Source: Pseudomonadota bacterium | GTDB taxonomy: Bacteria; Pseudomonadota; Gammaproteobacteria; Legionellales; Legionellaceae | Length of the DNA: 7,533 nucleotides | Assembly: GCA_021807845.1 (NCBI GenBank) | Contig: JAKBCM010000064.1 | Span: 1-7,533, forward strand | Direction: 5' to 3' | In this document: one piece after another, positions 1 to 6,748 of the stretch | Layout: the number at the start of each line of letters is the position of its first letter | Position numbering within the stretch: position 1 is the stretch's first letter | Notes under the pieces: model-generated | What the model was told of the DNA's origin: nothing | The model's input: only the letters and a program-made list of their open reading frames with translations | Databases searched by the model: none | Program-made: the position numbers and the translations under genes

Positions 1-843
1 TCTTTTGTTGAAGTAGGCAGTAAGGATCCGAATGGATCTTTTCGTGCGATTGCACTCGCATTGTTTGATTATGCCCTCACTCACAATCGTGTCTTAGGCT
101 CTTGGTTAGGCATTCTTTTACAAGCGCATTTTCAGAATTTTACTGAACAGCGCCCAACCATACCGGGTCTGACAACGCATAGAGATAGATTGATTCAATT
201 GCAAAAGCAAGTGCATATGGGAGTTCTGCTGGAATCGGTGGCTGATACTTTACGTCAGTTGGCAGTAAGTGAAATGTGTACGGCGGGTAATCCTGGCCAC
301 TATCGCGAAGCATTTCTTTTGCATGATGAGGGGATAGAGCCTAATATCCTTAGGAAACCTTCGACCTGGCTTAATACTGAAGGTATTGCTGCTGTGGCGA
401 AGGCTATGAACATATCTATTGAGCTTCGCGTCATAGAGCGTCTAAAACAAATACCAAGAGCTGATATCTATAATGAAGGAGCAGAGGGACCTCTGGTCGT
501 TTTACAAGTACAAGATAACACTTATAGGCCCCGTGTGAGCAGCGACCAGTTTCGTTCTTTTAAGATGCCATTACAGCGCTCATCTGAAAAAAAAGGAAAG
601 CTTACTTTTGAGGATCCAAGTCTAGATAATATTCTGGCTCAGATAAAAAGCCATGAGGATAGATTGCTTGCTCTGTTTGATAATGTCTATCATCGGTTAA
701 CGGTAATGCTTGACGCCAAAGAAATCAGTTCAGCCAATTGTTCTCAGATTTACCTAACATGTTTGAAGCATCCCAGTGAGCGGTCAATGCCAAGCCAATA
801 TGTTGGGACATTGCATGGACTGAACAGTATTTTAATACGTTGA
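1..843 (+). CDS. OTU-like (ovarian tumour fold) protein, probable pseudo-protease, 5' partial
   Basis: The frame is open from base 1, so the true start lies upstream; 280 residues are visible. Three segments resemble the OTU deubiquitinase fold in order. Residues 9-16 (DPNGSFRA) followed by IALALF align with the Cys-loop and helix consensus DGNCLFRA. Residues 121-145 (TW..TEGIAAVAKAMNISIEL) resemble the W-G-x-E-L-x-A-L-A segment and following strand. Residues 164-179 (PLVVLQVQDNTYRPRV) resemble the final strand and catalytic His loop, normally ending HYDxV. The catalytic Cys position is Gly12 or Ser13 and the His position is Thr174, so protease activity is unlikely. About 105 residues separate the first two segments, longer than in minimal OTUs and reminiscent of Legionella OTU effectors with a helical insertion. 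A helical, charged tail follows. The assignment rests on motif reading alone; a role as a ubiquitin-binding pseudoenzyme or secreted effector is inference. Confidence 0.5.
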   Translation, partial: SFVEVGSKDPNGSFRAIALALFDYALTHNRVLGSWLGILLQAHFQNFTEQRPTIPGLTTHRDRLIQLQKQVHMGVLLESVADTLRQLAVSEMCTAGNPGHYREAFLLHDEGIEPNILRKPSTWLNTEGIAAVAKAMNISIELRVIERLKQIPRADIYNEGAEGPLVVLQVQDNTYRPRVSSDQFRSFKMPLQRSSEKKGKLTFEDPSLDNILAQIKSHEDRLLALFDNVYHRLTVMLDAKEISSANCSQIYLTCLKHPSERSMPSQYVGTLHGLNSILIR

Positions 844-1031
844 TGAGCCAAAGAAAAAGACTAACATCCAACCACAAAGAAGTGCCTGAGTCTATCCACG
901 CCTTAGCACGAGCGGTCGCTTTGCAGCAGATAGATGCTGATGAGTTATTTGCTCATATTGAACAAACTGATCAAACCAAGTCAAATCCTTGTTCTCTCAT
1001 CCAGTCATCATTGGCAAATTTTGACATATAA
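843..1031 (+). CDS. Small ORF, 62 residues, possibly the frameshifted tail of the upstream gene
   Basis: The ATG overlaps the upstream stop codon (TGATG at 841-845), an arrangement that permits translational coupling, but no Shine-Dalgarno sequence precedes it. The product is hydrophilic, with an Arg/Lys-rich start (MSQRKR) and a probable amphipathic helix at about residues 16-44 (SIHALARAVALQQ...DELFAHIEQ). I do not recognise a family. Its last 61 bases lie antisense to the 3' end of the CBS-type gene, so its C-terminal 20 residues are constrained by that gene. The same frame is open back to base 780, so this could be the C-terminus of the OTU-like protein displaced by a frameshift. It could also be non-coding. 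Confidence 0.3.
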   Translation: MSQRKRLTSNHKEVPESIHALARAVALQQIDADELFAHIEQTDQTKSNPCSLIQSSLANFDI

Positions 1032-1927
1032 TTGCGAATAGAGTCTGGTAATATCACCAAACATCTTTCCTTGTCGTTTAATTTTTTTGCAGCCTGTAAT
1101 GCTCCCCACATGGCAGCACCACTCGATCCGCCCACCAATAGTCCTTCTTCACGAATTAATCTTCGTGCAATCTGAAACGAGTCGGCGTCAGAGGTTTTGA
1201 TGTATTGATCAATCAAGGTGTTATCGAGCACATCAGGAAAGAAATCATAGCCGATCCCTTCCACTTGATAAGGTTTGATTTCGTTGCCTCCTCCTAAAAT
1301 AGAACCAATTGGATCGACGCCCACGATTTGAATGGAGGGGTTATATGCTTTCATGCGTTTTGCAATACCTGTGATGGTCCCTCCGGTTCCTACGCCCGCA
1401 ACAATCATATGTAAATCTTCGCCAAAATCATCAATAATTTCTTGGGCGGTGTGATTGAAGTGCGCATTAGGATTATCAGGATTAGCATATTGATCTAATA
1501 CATGAGAATGAGGAATTTCTTTTTGTAGTTGTCTCGCTAATGAAATGTGACTGTCAGGATCATTCCATAGCGCATCAGAGCGGGTGCGATAAATAACAGC
1601 TCCCAGGCGTTCAAGGACCACTTGTTTTTCATGACTCATTTTGTTTGGCATGGTAATGATCACCTGATAGCCCATCACTGCACCTGCTAAGGCGATACCG
1701 ATGCCTGTATTCCCAGATGTAGGTTCTATCAAGGTATCGCCTGGTTTGATTCGTCCTTGTCGTTCAGCATTTTTAACCATTTCATAACCAATTCTATCTT
1801 TTACTGAACCACCAGGGTTAAAAAATTCACATTTTGCATATAGTTCACAAGATAATTCAGCGCCCAGATGATTGATTTTAACAATAGGGGTATGGCCAAT
1901 GGTGGCAAGTATATTGGGAAATATCAT
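971..1927 (-). CDS. cbs: Cystathionine beta-synthase-type PLP enzyme, catalytic core only
   Basis: A fold-type II PLP enzyme of 318 residues. Members condense serine with homocysteine to cystathionine, or make or degrade cysteine, in the cytoplasm. Visible motifs: Lys43 in CEFFNPGGSVKDR forms the PLP Schiff base; PTSGNTG at 69-75 is the asparagine/substrate loop; GVGTGGTITG at 178-187 binds PLP phosphate; VEGIGYDF follows at about 222; Ser296 in LPDSIRNYM should contact the pyridine nitrogen. EFFNPGGSVKDRI, EGIGYDF and the ending DSIRNYMSKF..DDWM match eukaryotic-type CBS far better than O-acetylserine sulfhydrylase (CysK/CysM). The N-terminal haem domain and C-terminal Bateman (CBS-pair) regulatory domain of the human enzyme are absent, so AdoMet control is not expected. 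ATG 1927 is preferred over GTG 1933 because the AGAGAG ribosome site is 10 bases from the ATG but only 4 from the GTG. The 3' end overlaps the convergent small ORF by 61 bases. True CBS versus cysteine synthase activity cannot be settled from sequence alone. Confidence 0.9.
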   Translation of the reverse strand: MIFPNILATIGHTPIVKINHLGAELSCELYAKCEFFNPGGSVKDRIGYEMVKNAERQGRIKPGDTLIEPTSGNTGIGIALAGAVMGYQVIITMPNKMSHEKQVVLERLGAVIYRTRSDALWNDPDSHISLARQLQKEIPHSHVLDQYANPDNPNAHFNHTAQEIIDDFGEDLHMIVAGVGTGGTITGIAKRMKAYNPSIQIVGVDPIGSILGGGNEIKPYQVEGIGYDFFPDVLDNTLIDQYIKTSDADSFQIARRLIREEGLLVGGSSGAAMWGALQAAKKLNDKERCLVILPDSIRNYMSKFANDDWMREQGFDLV

Positions 1928-1937
1928 GGTCACTTTT

Positions 1938-1943
1938 CTCTCT
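1938..1943 (-). promoter_or_regulatory. Ribosome binding site deciding the CBS-type gene start
   Basis: The minus strand reads AGAGAG AAAAGTGACC ATG. The purine-rich site lies 10 bases from ATG 1927 and only 4 bases from the in-frame GTG at 1933, which favours the ATG. Confidence 0.5.
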
Positions 1944-1989
1944 ATGTTCAGATGAGTCTAGTCAATGAATGTTCTGTTGGGTCATTTTG

Positions 1990-2018
1990 AGTATAGTGTA
2001 ACCATGTAAAGGTGACAA
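1990..2018 (-). promoter_or_regulatory. Sigma70-type promoter for the CBS-type gene
   Basis: The minus strand reads TTGTCA (2018-2013), a 17-base spacer, then TATACT (1995-1990). Each hexamer is 5/6 to consensus with ideal spacing. Transcription would start near 1983, leaving a leader of about 55 bases before ATG 1927. The -35 box directly abuts the stop codon of the upstream membrane protein gene, so the CBS-type gene probably has its own promoter rather than relying on readthrough. Confidence 0.6.
1997..2017. repeat. Imperfect inverted repeat over the CBS promoter, candidate operator
   Basis: The plus strand reads TGTAACC, 7 bases, then GGTGACA; the arms pair at 6 of 7 positions. The 21-bp dyad covers the promoter spacer and most of the -35 box, where a repressor would block polymerase. 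No known regulator motif is recognised, and a short imperfect dyad can arise by chance. Confidence 0.3.
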
Positions 2019-2777
2019 CTATTGAAAGGCTTGCTTTTTGTGTATGCTCTGAAACCATTGATTCATGACCAAAGGTCGAATGTATCTTTTTATCTTTTTT
2101 GCGTAAAGGTAGGCTGAGTTACTAGCAAGGTCAATTAAGATATATAAACCTGCAGCACAGGACGGTGTGAAGCCTATAGTTGGATAATTAGGATGATTCC
2201 CCAATACGCCATACCATTCCCAGGATGACAAAACAGTGCCTGTGAGTTCTACATAGTACGTCATAAAAAACATACTTAAATAAAAAATAGGTTTTTGTCT
2301 GTGGCGTATGGTGATTAAGAAAAGGATATATAGAATAAAACCCGCCACATCATTTAATAATAATAAGGATAAAAAAGCAGTTAAAAATGCAAATTTAGTC
2401 AAGTATGGTTCGATGATTTTGTGGTTAGTCCAAACTAAGGGTTGTTTGCAGATAAGATACACTGTCGCGTAAATCATTGCGTGGCCCAAAGGAATATACA
2501 CGGGGATATTTTTTAAACGGTACTGATAGAGAACCAGGATGAGTGATCCGAGGCATTCGGCGAAAAAGCTGCAAATGGTCATGAGTAGGATGATCCAATA
2601 CAATTTGCCTTTGGCGATATACAAAAACCAACTATAGTTAATGATCATGATGAGGTTGCATATGTCTTGACCATGCGCACAATACTTGTCAAACCAAGGG
2701 CTATCAATGAAGATGAAAAACGGTGTTCCGAATATGGCCATAGTCGTTTGTAAGAGATACAAGTAATTGATTTTCAC
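2019..2777 (-). CDS. Uncharacterised polytopic inner-membrane protein
   Basis: The 252-residue product is strongly hydrophobic, with about seven predicted membrane segments (near residues 5-25, 39-55, 59-83, 93-110, 128-155 as one or two spans, 163-182, 207-226) and a basic C-terminal tail (KKIKRY...HKK) likely cytoplasmic. Two parts share a pattern: E74-x-x-G77 with Y84-x-Y86 and then P96-L-G-H99, versus E177-x-x-G180 with W186-x-W188 and then P199-x-x-G202-F. This Glu/aromatic/Pro-Gly pattern recalls the carotenoid-biosynthesis (CruF-like) membrane families, but the likeness is too weak to name a function. The start is GTG at 2777, with a weak TGGAA ribosome site 5 bases upstream; an in-frame TAG at 2802-2804 excludes a longer protein, and ATG codon 13 is the alternative. 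The gene lies 91 bases upstream of the CBS-type gene on the same strand. Confidence 0.75.
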   Translation of the reverse strand: MKINYLYLLQTTMAIFGTPFFIFIDSPWFDKYCAHGQDICNLIMIINYSWFLYIAKGKLYWIILLMTICSFFAECLGSLILVLYQYRLKNIPVYIPLGHAMIYATVYLICKQPLVWTNHKIIEPYLTKFAFLTAFLSLLLLNDVAGFILYILFLITIRHRQKPIFYLSMFFMTYYVELTGTVLSSWEWYGVLGNHPNYPTIGFTPSCAAGLYILIDLASNSAYLYAKKIKRYIRPLVMNQWFQSIHKKQAFQ

Positions 2778-2803
2778 AATGTTCCAGTGATTTTTGCTTG
2801 ACT

Positions 2804-2813
2804 ATGAGCTCAT
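2804..2813. repeat. Perfect 10-bp palindrome ATGAGCTCAT, candidate operator
   Basis: ATGAGCTCAT equals its own reverse complement. It overlaps the downstream edge of the predicted -10 box (2812-2817) and the likely transcription start of the leftward membrane protein gene, a typical operator position. No protein is identified that would bind it, and a 10-bp palindrome alone is modest evidence. Confidence 0.3.
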
Positions 2814-2839
2814 CATATAAGGTGTGGTTATAAAGTCAA
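2812..2839 (-). promoter_or_regulatory. Sigma70-type promoter for the polytopic membrane protein gene
   Basis: The minus strand reads TTGACT (2839-2834), a 16-base spacer, then TATGAT (2817-2812), each 5/6 to consensus. Transcription would begin near 2805, giving a leader of about 28 bases before GTG 2777. The rest of the 143-bp divergent spacer (2778-2920) holds an A-rich run and two direct copies of ATAGTCTT (2855 and 2883). No convincing rightward promoter for the 2921 gene was found; the best candidate is a weak TTGCTT-16-TATAAG ending near 2819. Confidence 0.55.
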
Positions 2840-2920
2840 ATGAGGATAAAAAAAATAGTCTTGCTTCAATGCCAGTAGGTTGATAGTCTTTTCTTACCTT
2901 CTTTTTCAAACGCATCGATC

Positions 2921-3409
2921 ATGTCTTTTAAGAAATACATTCAAACATTGATAACAAATCCTAATATCTATATTGCTGCTATCATTGGAACATTTGTTGG
3001 AATGGTTGCAGGCGGGGCTGTAGGATTGTTTTCAGGTGGTTTTATTTCGTATACCTATGACCTATGTCCTGGGTGTGTGGCCCCTTTTGATTATGTGAAC
3101 CCAGATGTGTTTGCAGGTGGGATTATGGGCCTTTTTATTGGTTCATATATTGGTGGCATTGGTATAGGCACGCTCACGATATTTAAAATACATCATAAAA
3201 CGATAGCTTCACAAATCATTACCCCAGACAATTTACCCAATGTTCTTTTGAGTGCTTTTCGGATGAGTATGGAGTTATCTATTGGTATGGCAATAGGGGC
3301 GGTTATTGGTAGTTTAAGATTGCCGGGACTAGGTTCTGTGCTGGGAGCTGTGATGGGGACGATGCTGATACTCTATACCTCAACGGTAAGAAAGGGTAAC
3401 CATGAGTGA
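2921..3409 (+). CDS. Glycine-rich small membrane protein of unknown function
   Basis: The 162-residue protein has three hydrophobic, glycine-rich regions (about 16-45, 62-88, 119-152), a basic N-terminus (MSFKKY) and a short polar loop at about 89-107. The pattern AGGxxGLFxG occurs twice, at 30-39 and 65-74, 35 residues apart, suggesting an internal duplication; the G-x-x-x-G spacing fits tight helix packing, as in glycine-zipper membrane proteins. A CPGC motif (Cys49, Cys52) sits in the loop between the first two regions and could form a disulfide or bind metal. I do not recognise a family. ATG 2921 lacks an evident Shine-Dalgarno site, so the start is less certain than the frame. The last 8 bases (ATGAGTGA) overlap the rpiA start, so the two genes are probably cotranscribed and translationally coupled. 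Confidence 0.7.
   Translation: MSFKKYIQTLITNPNIYIAAIIGTFVGMVAGGAVGLFSGGFISYTYDLCPGCVAPFDYVNPDVFAGGIMGLFIGSYIGGIGIGTLTIFKIHHKTIASQIITPDNLPNVLLSAFRMSMELSIGMAIGAVIGSLRLPGLGSVLGAVMGTMLILYTSTVRKGNHE
3391..3396 (+). promoter_or_regulatory. Ribosome binding site of rpiA
   Basis: AAAGGG lies 5 bases before ATG 3402, inside the 3' end of the preceding membrane protein gene. It supports this start even though the two genes overlap. Confidence 0.6.
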
Positions 3410-4049
3410 ATTAAAGACAAAAGTGGCAAGAGCGGCTTTAGAGTATCTTGGCGATCATGTGATCATAGGTGTGGGGACTGGTTCTACAGTAAATTGTTTT
3501 ATCAAAGAATTAGCGACCATCAAACATCGTATTGATGCCTGTGTTGCGAGTTCTATAGCTTCAGCGCGTCTTTTAAAAGAGCTCGGTATTCCAGTGCTTG
3601 ATTTAAATGTGGTGGGTGAGTTGCCCATTTATATTGATGGTGCCGATGAAGTGAATGCCCGACACGAAATGATCAAAGGGGGTGGCGGTGCTTTGACTTC
3701 AGAAAAAATCATTGCCACTGTGGCTGAACAATTTATTTGTATTGTTGATGAGAGTAAAGTGGTTTCTGCGTTAGGACATTTTCCTGTAGCGGTTGAAGTG
3801 CTTCCTATAGCACGTAGTTTTGTCGCGCGTGAATTGGTTAAATTAGGCGGGGATCCTGAGTATCGTGAAGGGTTTATTACGGATCATGGCAATATTATTT
3901 TGGACGTTTATCATTTAAACATCGATTTACCAAGAGCTTTAGAAGAGTCGATTAATCTTATTCCCGGTGTCGTTGAAAATGGTCTGTTTGGTAAACGCAT
4001 GGCTAATCACGTTCTAGTGGCTAAAGCCGATGGCGTCATGACGCTTTAA
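3402..4049 (+). CDS. rpiA: Ribose-5-phosphate isomerase A
   Basis: RpiA interconverts ribose-5-phosphate and ribulose-5-phosphate in the cytoplasm, linking the non-oxidative pentose phosphate branch to nucleotide synthesis. The protein is full length (215 residues; E. coli RpiA is 219). Visible motifs: the phosphate-binding loop GVGTGSTV at 23-30, YIDGADEV at 77-84, KGGGGA at 92-97, and GVVENGLF near the C-terminus. The residues equivalent to E. coli Asp81, Asp84, Lys94 and the catalytic base Glu103 are all present as Asp79, Asp82, Lys92 and Glu101, so the enzyme should be active. Translation is probably coupled to the upstream membrane protein through an 8-base overlap. The stop codon overlaps the 3' end of convergent polA by 4 bases, leaving no room for an intergenic terminator. 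Confidence 0.97.
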   Translation: MSELKTKVARAALEYLGDHVIIGVGTGSTVNCFIKELATIKHRIDACVASSIASARLLKELGIPVLDLNVVGELPIYIDGADEVNARHEMIKGGGGALTSEKIIATVAEQFICIVDESKVVSALGHFPVAVEVLPIARSFVARELVKLGGDPEYREGFITDHGNIILDVYHLNIDLPRALEESINLIPGVVENGLFGKRMANHVLVAKADGVMTL

Positions 4050-6742
4050 TGAGCTTCATCCCAATTTTGTCCAACTCCAATAGATACTTTCAAGGGTATT
4101 GATAATTCTACGGGATGTTCCATGAGTTCACGGACGATTTGTTTGGCGGACTCGATCTTGTTCTGATGCACTTCAAAGACCAATTCGTCATGTACTTGCA
4201 TGATCATTCGAATGTGGGTGTTTTCTTTCTGATTTTGCCAGTCGGCCACAGCAATCATGGCTAACTTGATGATATCAGCCGCAGTGCCCTGCATGGGACC
4301 ATTGATGGCTGTGCGTTCAGCGGCTTTTCTTTGCATCATGTTACGAGCATTAATATCAGGCAGATACAATCGTCTGCCAAATAATGTCTCGACATAGCCT
4401 TGTTGATGTGCCAGTGTGCGTGTCTTTTCCATATAATCCAAGACACCTGGATAGCGTTTGAAATAACAATCGATGTAATGTTGTGCATCTTGGCGCGAAA
4501 CACCTAATTGACGGGCCAAACCAAAAGCAGACATGCCATAAATCAAACCAAAATTGACCGCTTTTGCCCGCCTGCGTTGCTCACCTGTGACTTTATCTAA
4601 GTCAACGGCAAAGATTTCGCTGGCAGTTGCTGTGTGAATGTCATACCCGTTGGCAAAAGCATTTTGTAGACCTTGGTCATTAGAAAGATGCGCCATGATG
4701 CGAAGTTCAATTTGCGAATAGTCCGCTGTCAACAAAACATGTTCTGCGGGTGCAATAAATGCTTTTCGGATCAGACGACCCTCTTCGCTTCTGATAGGGA
4801 TATTCTGCAGGTTTGGTTCACTCGATGATAAGCGCCCTGTTGCTGCTACGGCTTGATTATAAGACGTATGCACGCGTCCTGTTAGTGGATTGATACATTT
4901 GGGTAGGGCATCAATGTAGGTTGAAACCAACTTGCTTAAACTTCGATGCTCTAAAATGACGGCTGGCAATCGATAGTCATAGGCCAATTCTTGAAGAACC
5001 GACTCTGCTGTTGAAGGTTGTCCTTTGGGTGTTTTGGCAAGGATGGGTAATTTTTGCTCGTCATATAAAATCTCTAGTAATTGCTTAGGCGAGTTTAAAT
5101 TAAAAGGCTTTCCCGCTAGAAGATGTGCTTCATCCACAAGAGAAGCCATCCGTTTTTTCAAACGTTCACCGTGACTTTGCAATGTGTTCTTGTCAATTAG
5201 GACACCATGGCGCTCCATTTCAGCGAGAATGGTCAATAGAGGTATTTCTATGTCATGAAGGACACGACGTAATTTCTCATCCATCATGGGATATAAGGTT
5301 TGGTGAAGTTTAAGGGTCACTTCAGCGTCTTCTGCGGCATAGGGAGCTGCTTTTTCGATAGGGATCTGATTAAAATGGAGCTGATGAGCACCACTGCCTG
5401 CCACTTCTTCATAGGTAATGGTTTGATGACCTAGGTAGGCTAGTGCCAGTGAATCCATGTCATGGCGACCTCTGTTGCTGTTTAATAGGTAGGACTCCAG
5501 CATGGTGTCAAAGGCGATTCCTTTTAACGTGATCCCATGATTTTTAAACACATTGTAATCATACTTTAAATTTTGACCAATTTTACCAATGTTTGCATTT
5601 TCAAGAATGGGTTTCAGTGCATTCAGAACAAATTCTCGGTCCAATTGTTCTGTGCTATCATCATGAGCAAGTGGGATGTAGGCGGGTTTCGTTGGATCGA
5701 TTGCCAAGGCAACGCCTACAATGTTTGCTTCAATGGCATTGAGGCTCGTGGTTTCAGTATCGACACAAAATAAGGGTGCGGCTTGTAATGCCGAAAGCCA
5801 CTGATGAAATGCTTTTTCCTTTGTGATGAGTTCAAAAGAGGTTGACTGATTCGCAGCTTTTTCTAGTTTAGGCGTTGTGGAATGTTCTGTTGTTAATGAG
5901 GCAAGCCAAGTTTTAAACTCAAGCTCTCTAACAATTGTAACGAGCTCTTCTTGATGCGCGGGGTTTAAGGTGAGATCGGATAAAGTGACGGGTAACTCTA
6001 CGTCCAACTTAATGGTGACTAATTTTTTGGATAATGGGAGTTGTGGAAGGCTCGCGCGTAGATGCTCCCCAATTTTACCAGGAATGGCATCCGAGGCTTT
6101 TGTCAGCGCATCTAAGGTTTGATATTCAGATAGCCATTTCACTGCAGTTTTAGGCCCACATTTATTCACGCCAGGAATGTTATCGGATGAATCGCCAACT
6201 AAGGTTAAATAGTCAATCATTTGTTGAGGTTTAACCCCAAATTTCTCTAAAACGCCATCAGGATTTAGAATTTGATTGGACATGGTATTGATGAGTGTGA
6301 CATGGTCATTGACGAGCTGTGCCATGTCCTTGTCGCCGGTCGAAATGAGAACTGGAATGTGTTGTTGATGAGCCATATGTGCCAGTGTGCCAATGACATC
6401 ATCCGCTTCGACTCCATCAATGATCAACACACAAATGCCCATCGCTTTTAATAGATCTACCAATGGTAGAAATTGCGAACTGAGCTCTTCAGGCATTGGC
6501 GGACGATGCGCTTTGTACAGAGGATACCATTCATCTCGAAATGTTCGTCCTTTGGCATCAAATACCACGGAAAGGTGTGTGGGTTGATAGTCCTTGATAA
6601 GTCTTCTGACCATATTGGCTACGCCATAAATAGCGCCAGTGGCTTGTCCTTTGGAGTTCATTAAGGGTGGTAGCGCATGGAATGCGCGAAAAAAATAAGA
6701 AGAGCCATCGACCAAAATCAAGGGTGTCAAATCTTTTTTCAT
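4046..6742 (-). CDS. polA: DNA polymerase I, with 5' nuclease, proofreading and polymerase domains
   Basis: PolA (898 residues; E. coli 928) removes RNA primers and fills gaps in Okazaki fragment maturation and excision repair. The 5' nuclease domain (about 1-290) has Asp12 in LVDGSS, Asp62, YKAHRP, Glu112/Asp114/Asp115 in VEADD, Asp137/Asp139 in GDKD, and Asp184/Asp187 in GDSSDNIPG. The 3'-5' exonuclease domain (about 303-490) keeps Asp328-x-Glu330, Asp395 in NLKYD, and Tyr468/Asp472 in YAAED, so proofreading should be intact, unlike the degenerate exonuclease of Taq polymerase. The polymerase domain has motif A DYSQIELR (Asp674), the O helix with Arg723, Lys727, Phe731 and Tyr735, and motif C VHDE (Asp852). 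The start is fixed: the lpxD stop codon lies in frame just upstream, and LILVDGSS aligns near the N-terminus as in E. coli. It follows lpxD after 6 bases, so cotranscription is likely. Confidence 0.98.
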   Translation of the reverse strand: MKKDLTPLILVDGSSYFFRAFHALPPLMNSKGQATGAIYGVANMVRRLIKDYQPTHLSVVFDAKGRTFRDEWYPLYKAHRPPMPEELSSQFLPLVDLLKAMGICVLIIDGVEADDVIGTLAHMAHQQHIPVLISTGDKDMAQLVNDHVTLINTMSNQILNPDGVLEKFGVKPQQMIDYLTLVGDSSDNIPGVNKCGPKTAVKWLSEYQTLDALTKASDAIPGKIGEHLRASLPQLPLSKKLVTIKLDVELPVTLSDLTLNPAHQEELVTIVRELEFKTWLASLTTEHSTTPKLEKAANQSTSFELITKEKAFHQWLSALQAAPLFCVDTETTSLNAIEANIVGVALAIDPTKPAYIPLAHDDSTEQLDREFVLNALKPILENANIGKIGQNLKYDYNVFKNHGITLKGIAFDTMLESYLLNSNRGRHDMDSLALAYLGHQTITYEEVAGSGAHQLHFNQIPIEKAAPYAAEDAEVTLKLHQTLYPMMDEKLRRVLHDIEIPLLTILAEMERHGVLIDKNTLQSHGERLKKRMASLVDEAHLLAGKPFNLNSPKQLLEILYDEQKLPILAKTPKGQPSTAESVLQELAYDYRLPAVILEHRSLSKLVSTYIDALPKCINPLTGRVHTSYNQAVAATGRLSSSEPNLQNIPIRSEEGRLIRKAFIAPAEHVLLTADYSQIELRIMAHLSNDQGLQNAFANGYDIHTATASEIFAVDLDKVTGEQRRRAKAVNFGLIYGMSAFGLARQLGVSRQDAQHYIDCYFKRYPGVLDYMEKTRTLAHQQGYVETLFGRRLYLPDINARNMMQRKAAERTAINGPMQGTAADIIKLAMIAVADWQNQKENTHIRMIMQVHDELVFEVHQNKIESAKQIVRELMEHPVELSIPLKVSIGVGQNWDEAH

Positions 6743-6748
6743 GATGGG

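Noticed and set aside
827..838. Short inverted repeat GTATT-TT-AATAC as a terminator of the OTU-like gene
   Set aside because: The stem is 5 bp and AT-rich with a 2-base loop and no following T run; it cannot act as a rho-independent terminator.
971..1927. Calling the PLP enzyme CysK or CysM
   Set aside because: The PTSGNTG and GxGTGGT loops are shared across the superfamily, but EFFNxGGSVKDRI, EGIGYDF and the DSxRNYMxKF ending are specific to the CBS type.
1928..1933. GTG start at 1933 for the CBS-type gene
   Set aside because: It leaves only 4 bases to the AGAGAG ribosome site; ATG 1927 has better spacing and is a stronger start codon.
2425..2631. 68-residue minus-strand ORF inside the polytopic membrane protein gene
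   Set aside because: It lies in another frame of a well-supported longer gene, has no ribosome site, and has a low-complexity composition consistent with a shadow frame.
5125..6664. Several 62-66 residue plus-strand ORFs antisense to polA
   Set aside because: All are antisense shadows of conserved polA codons, with no ribosome sites and no recognisable protein features.
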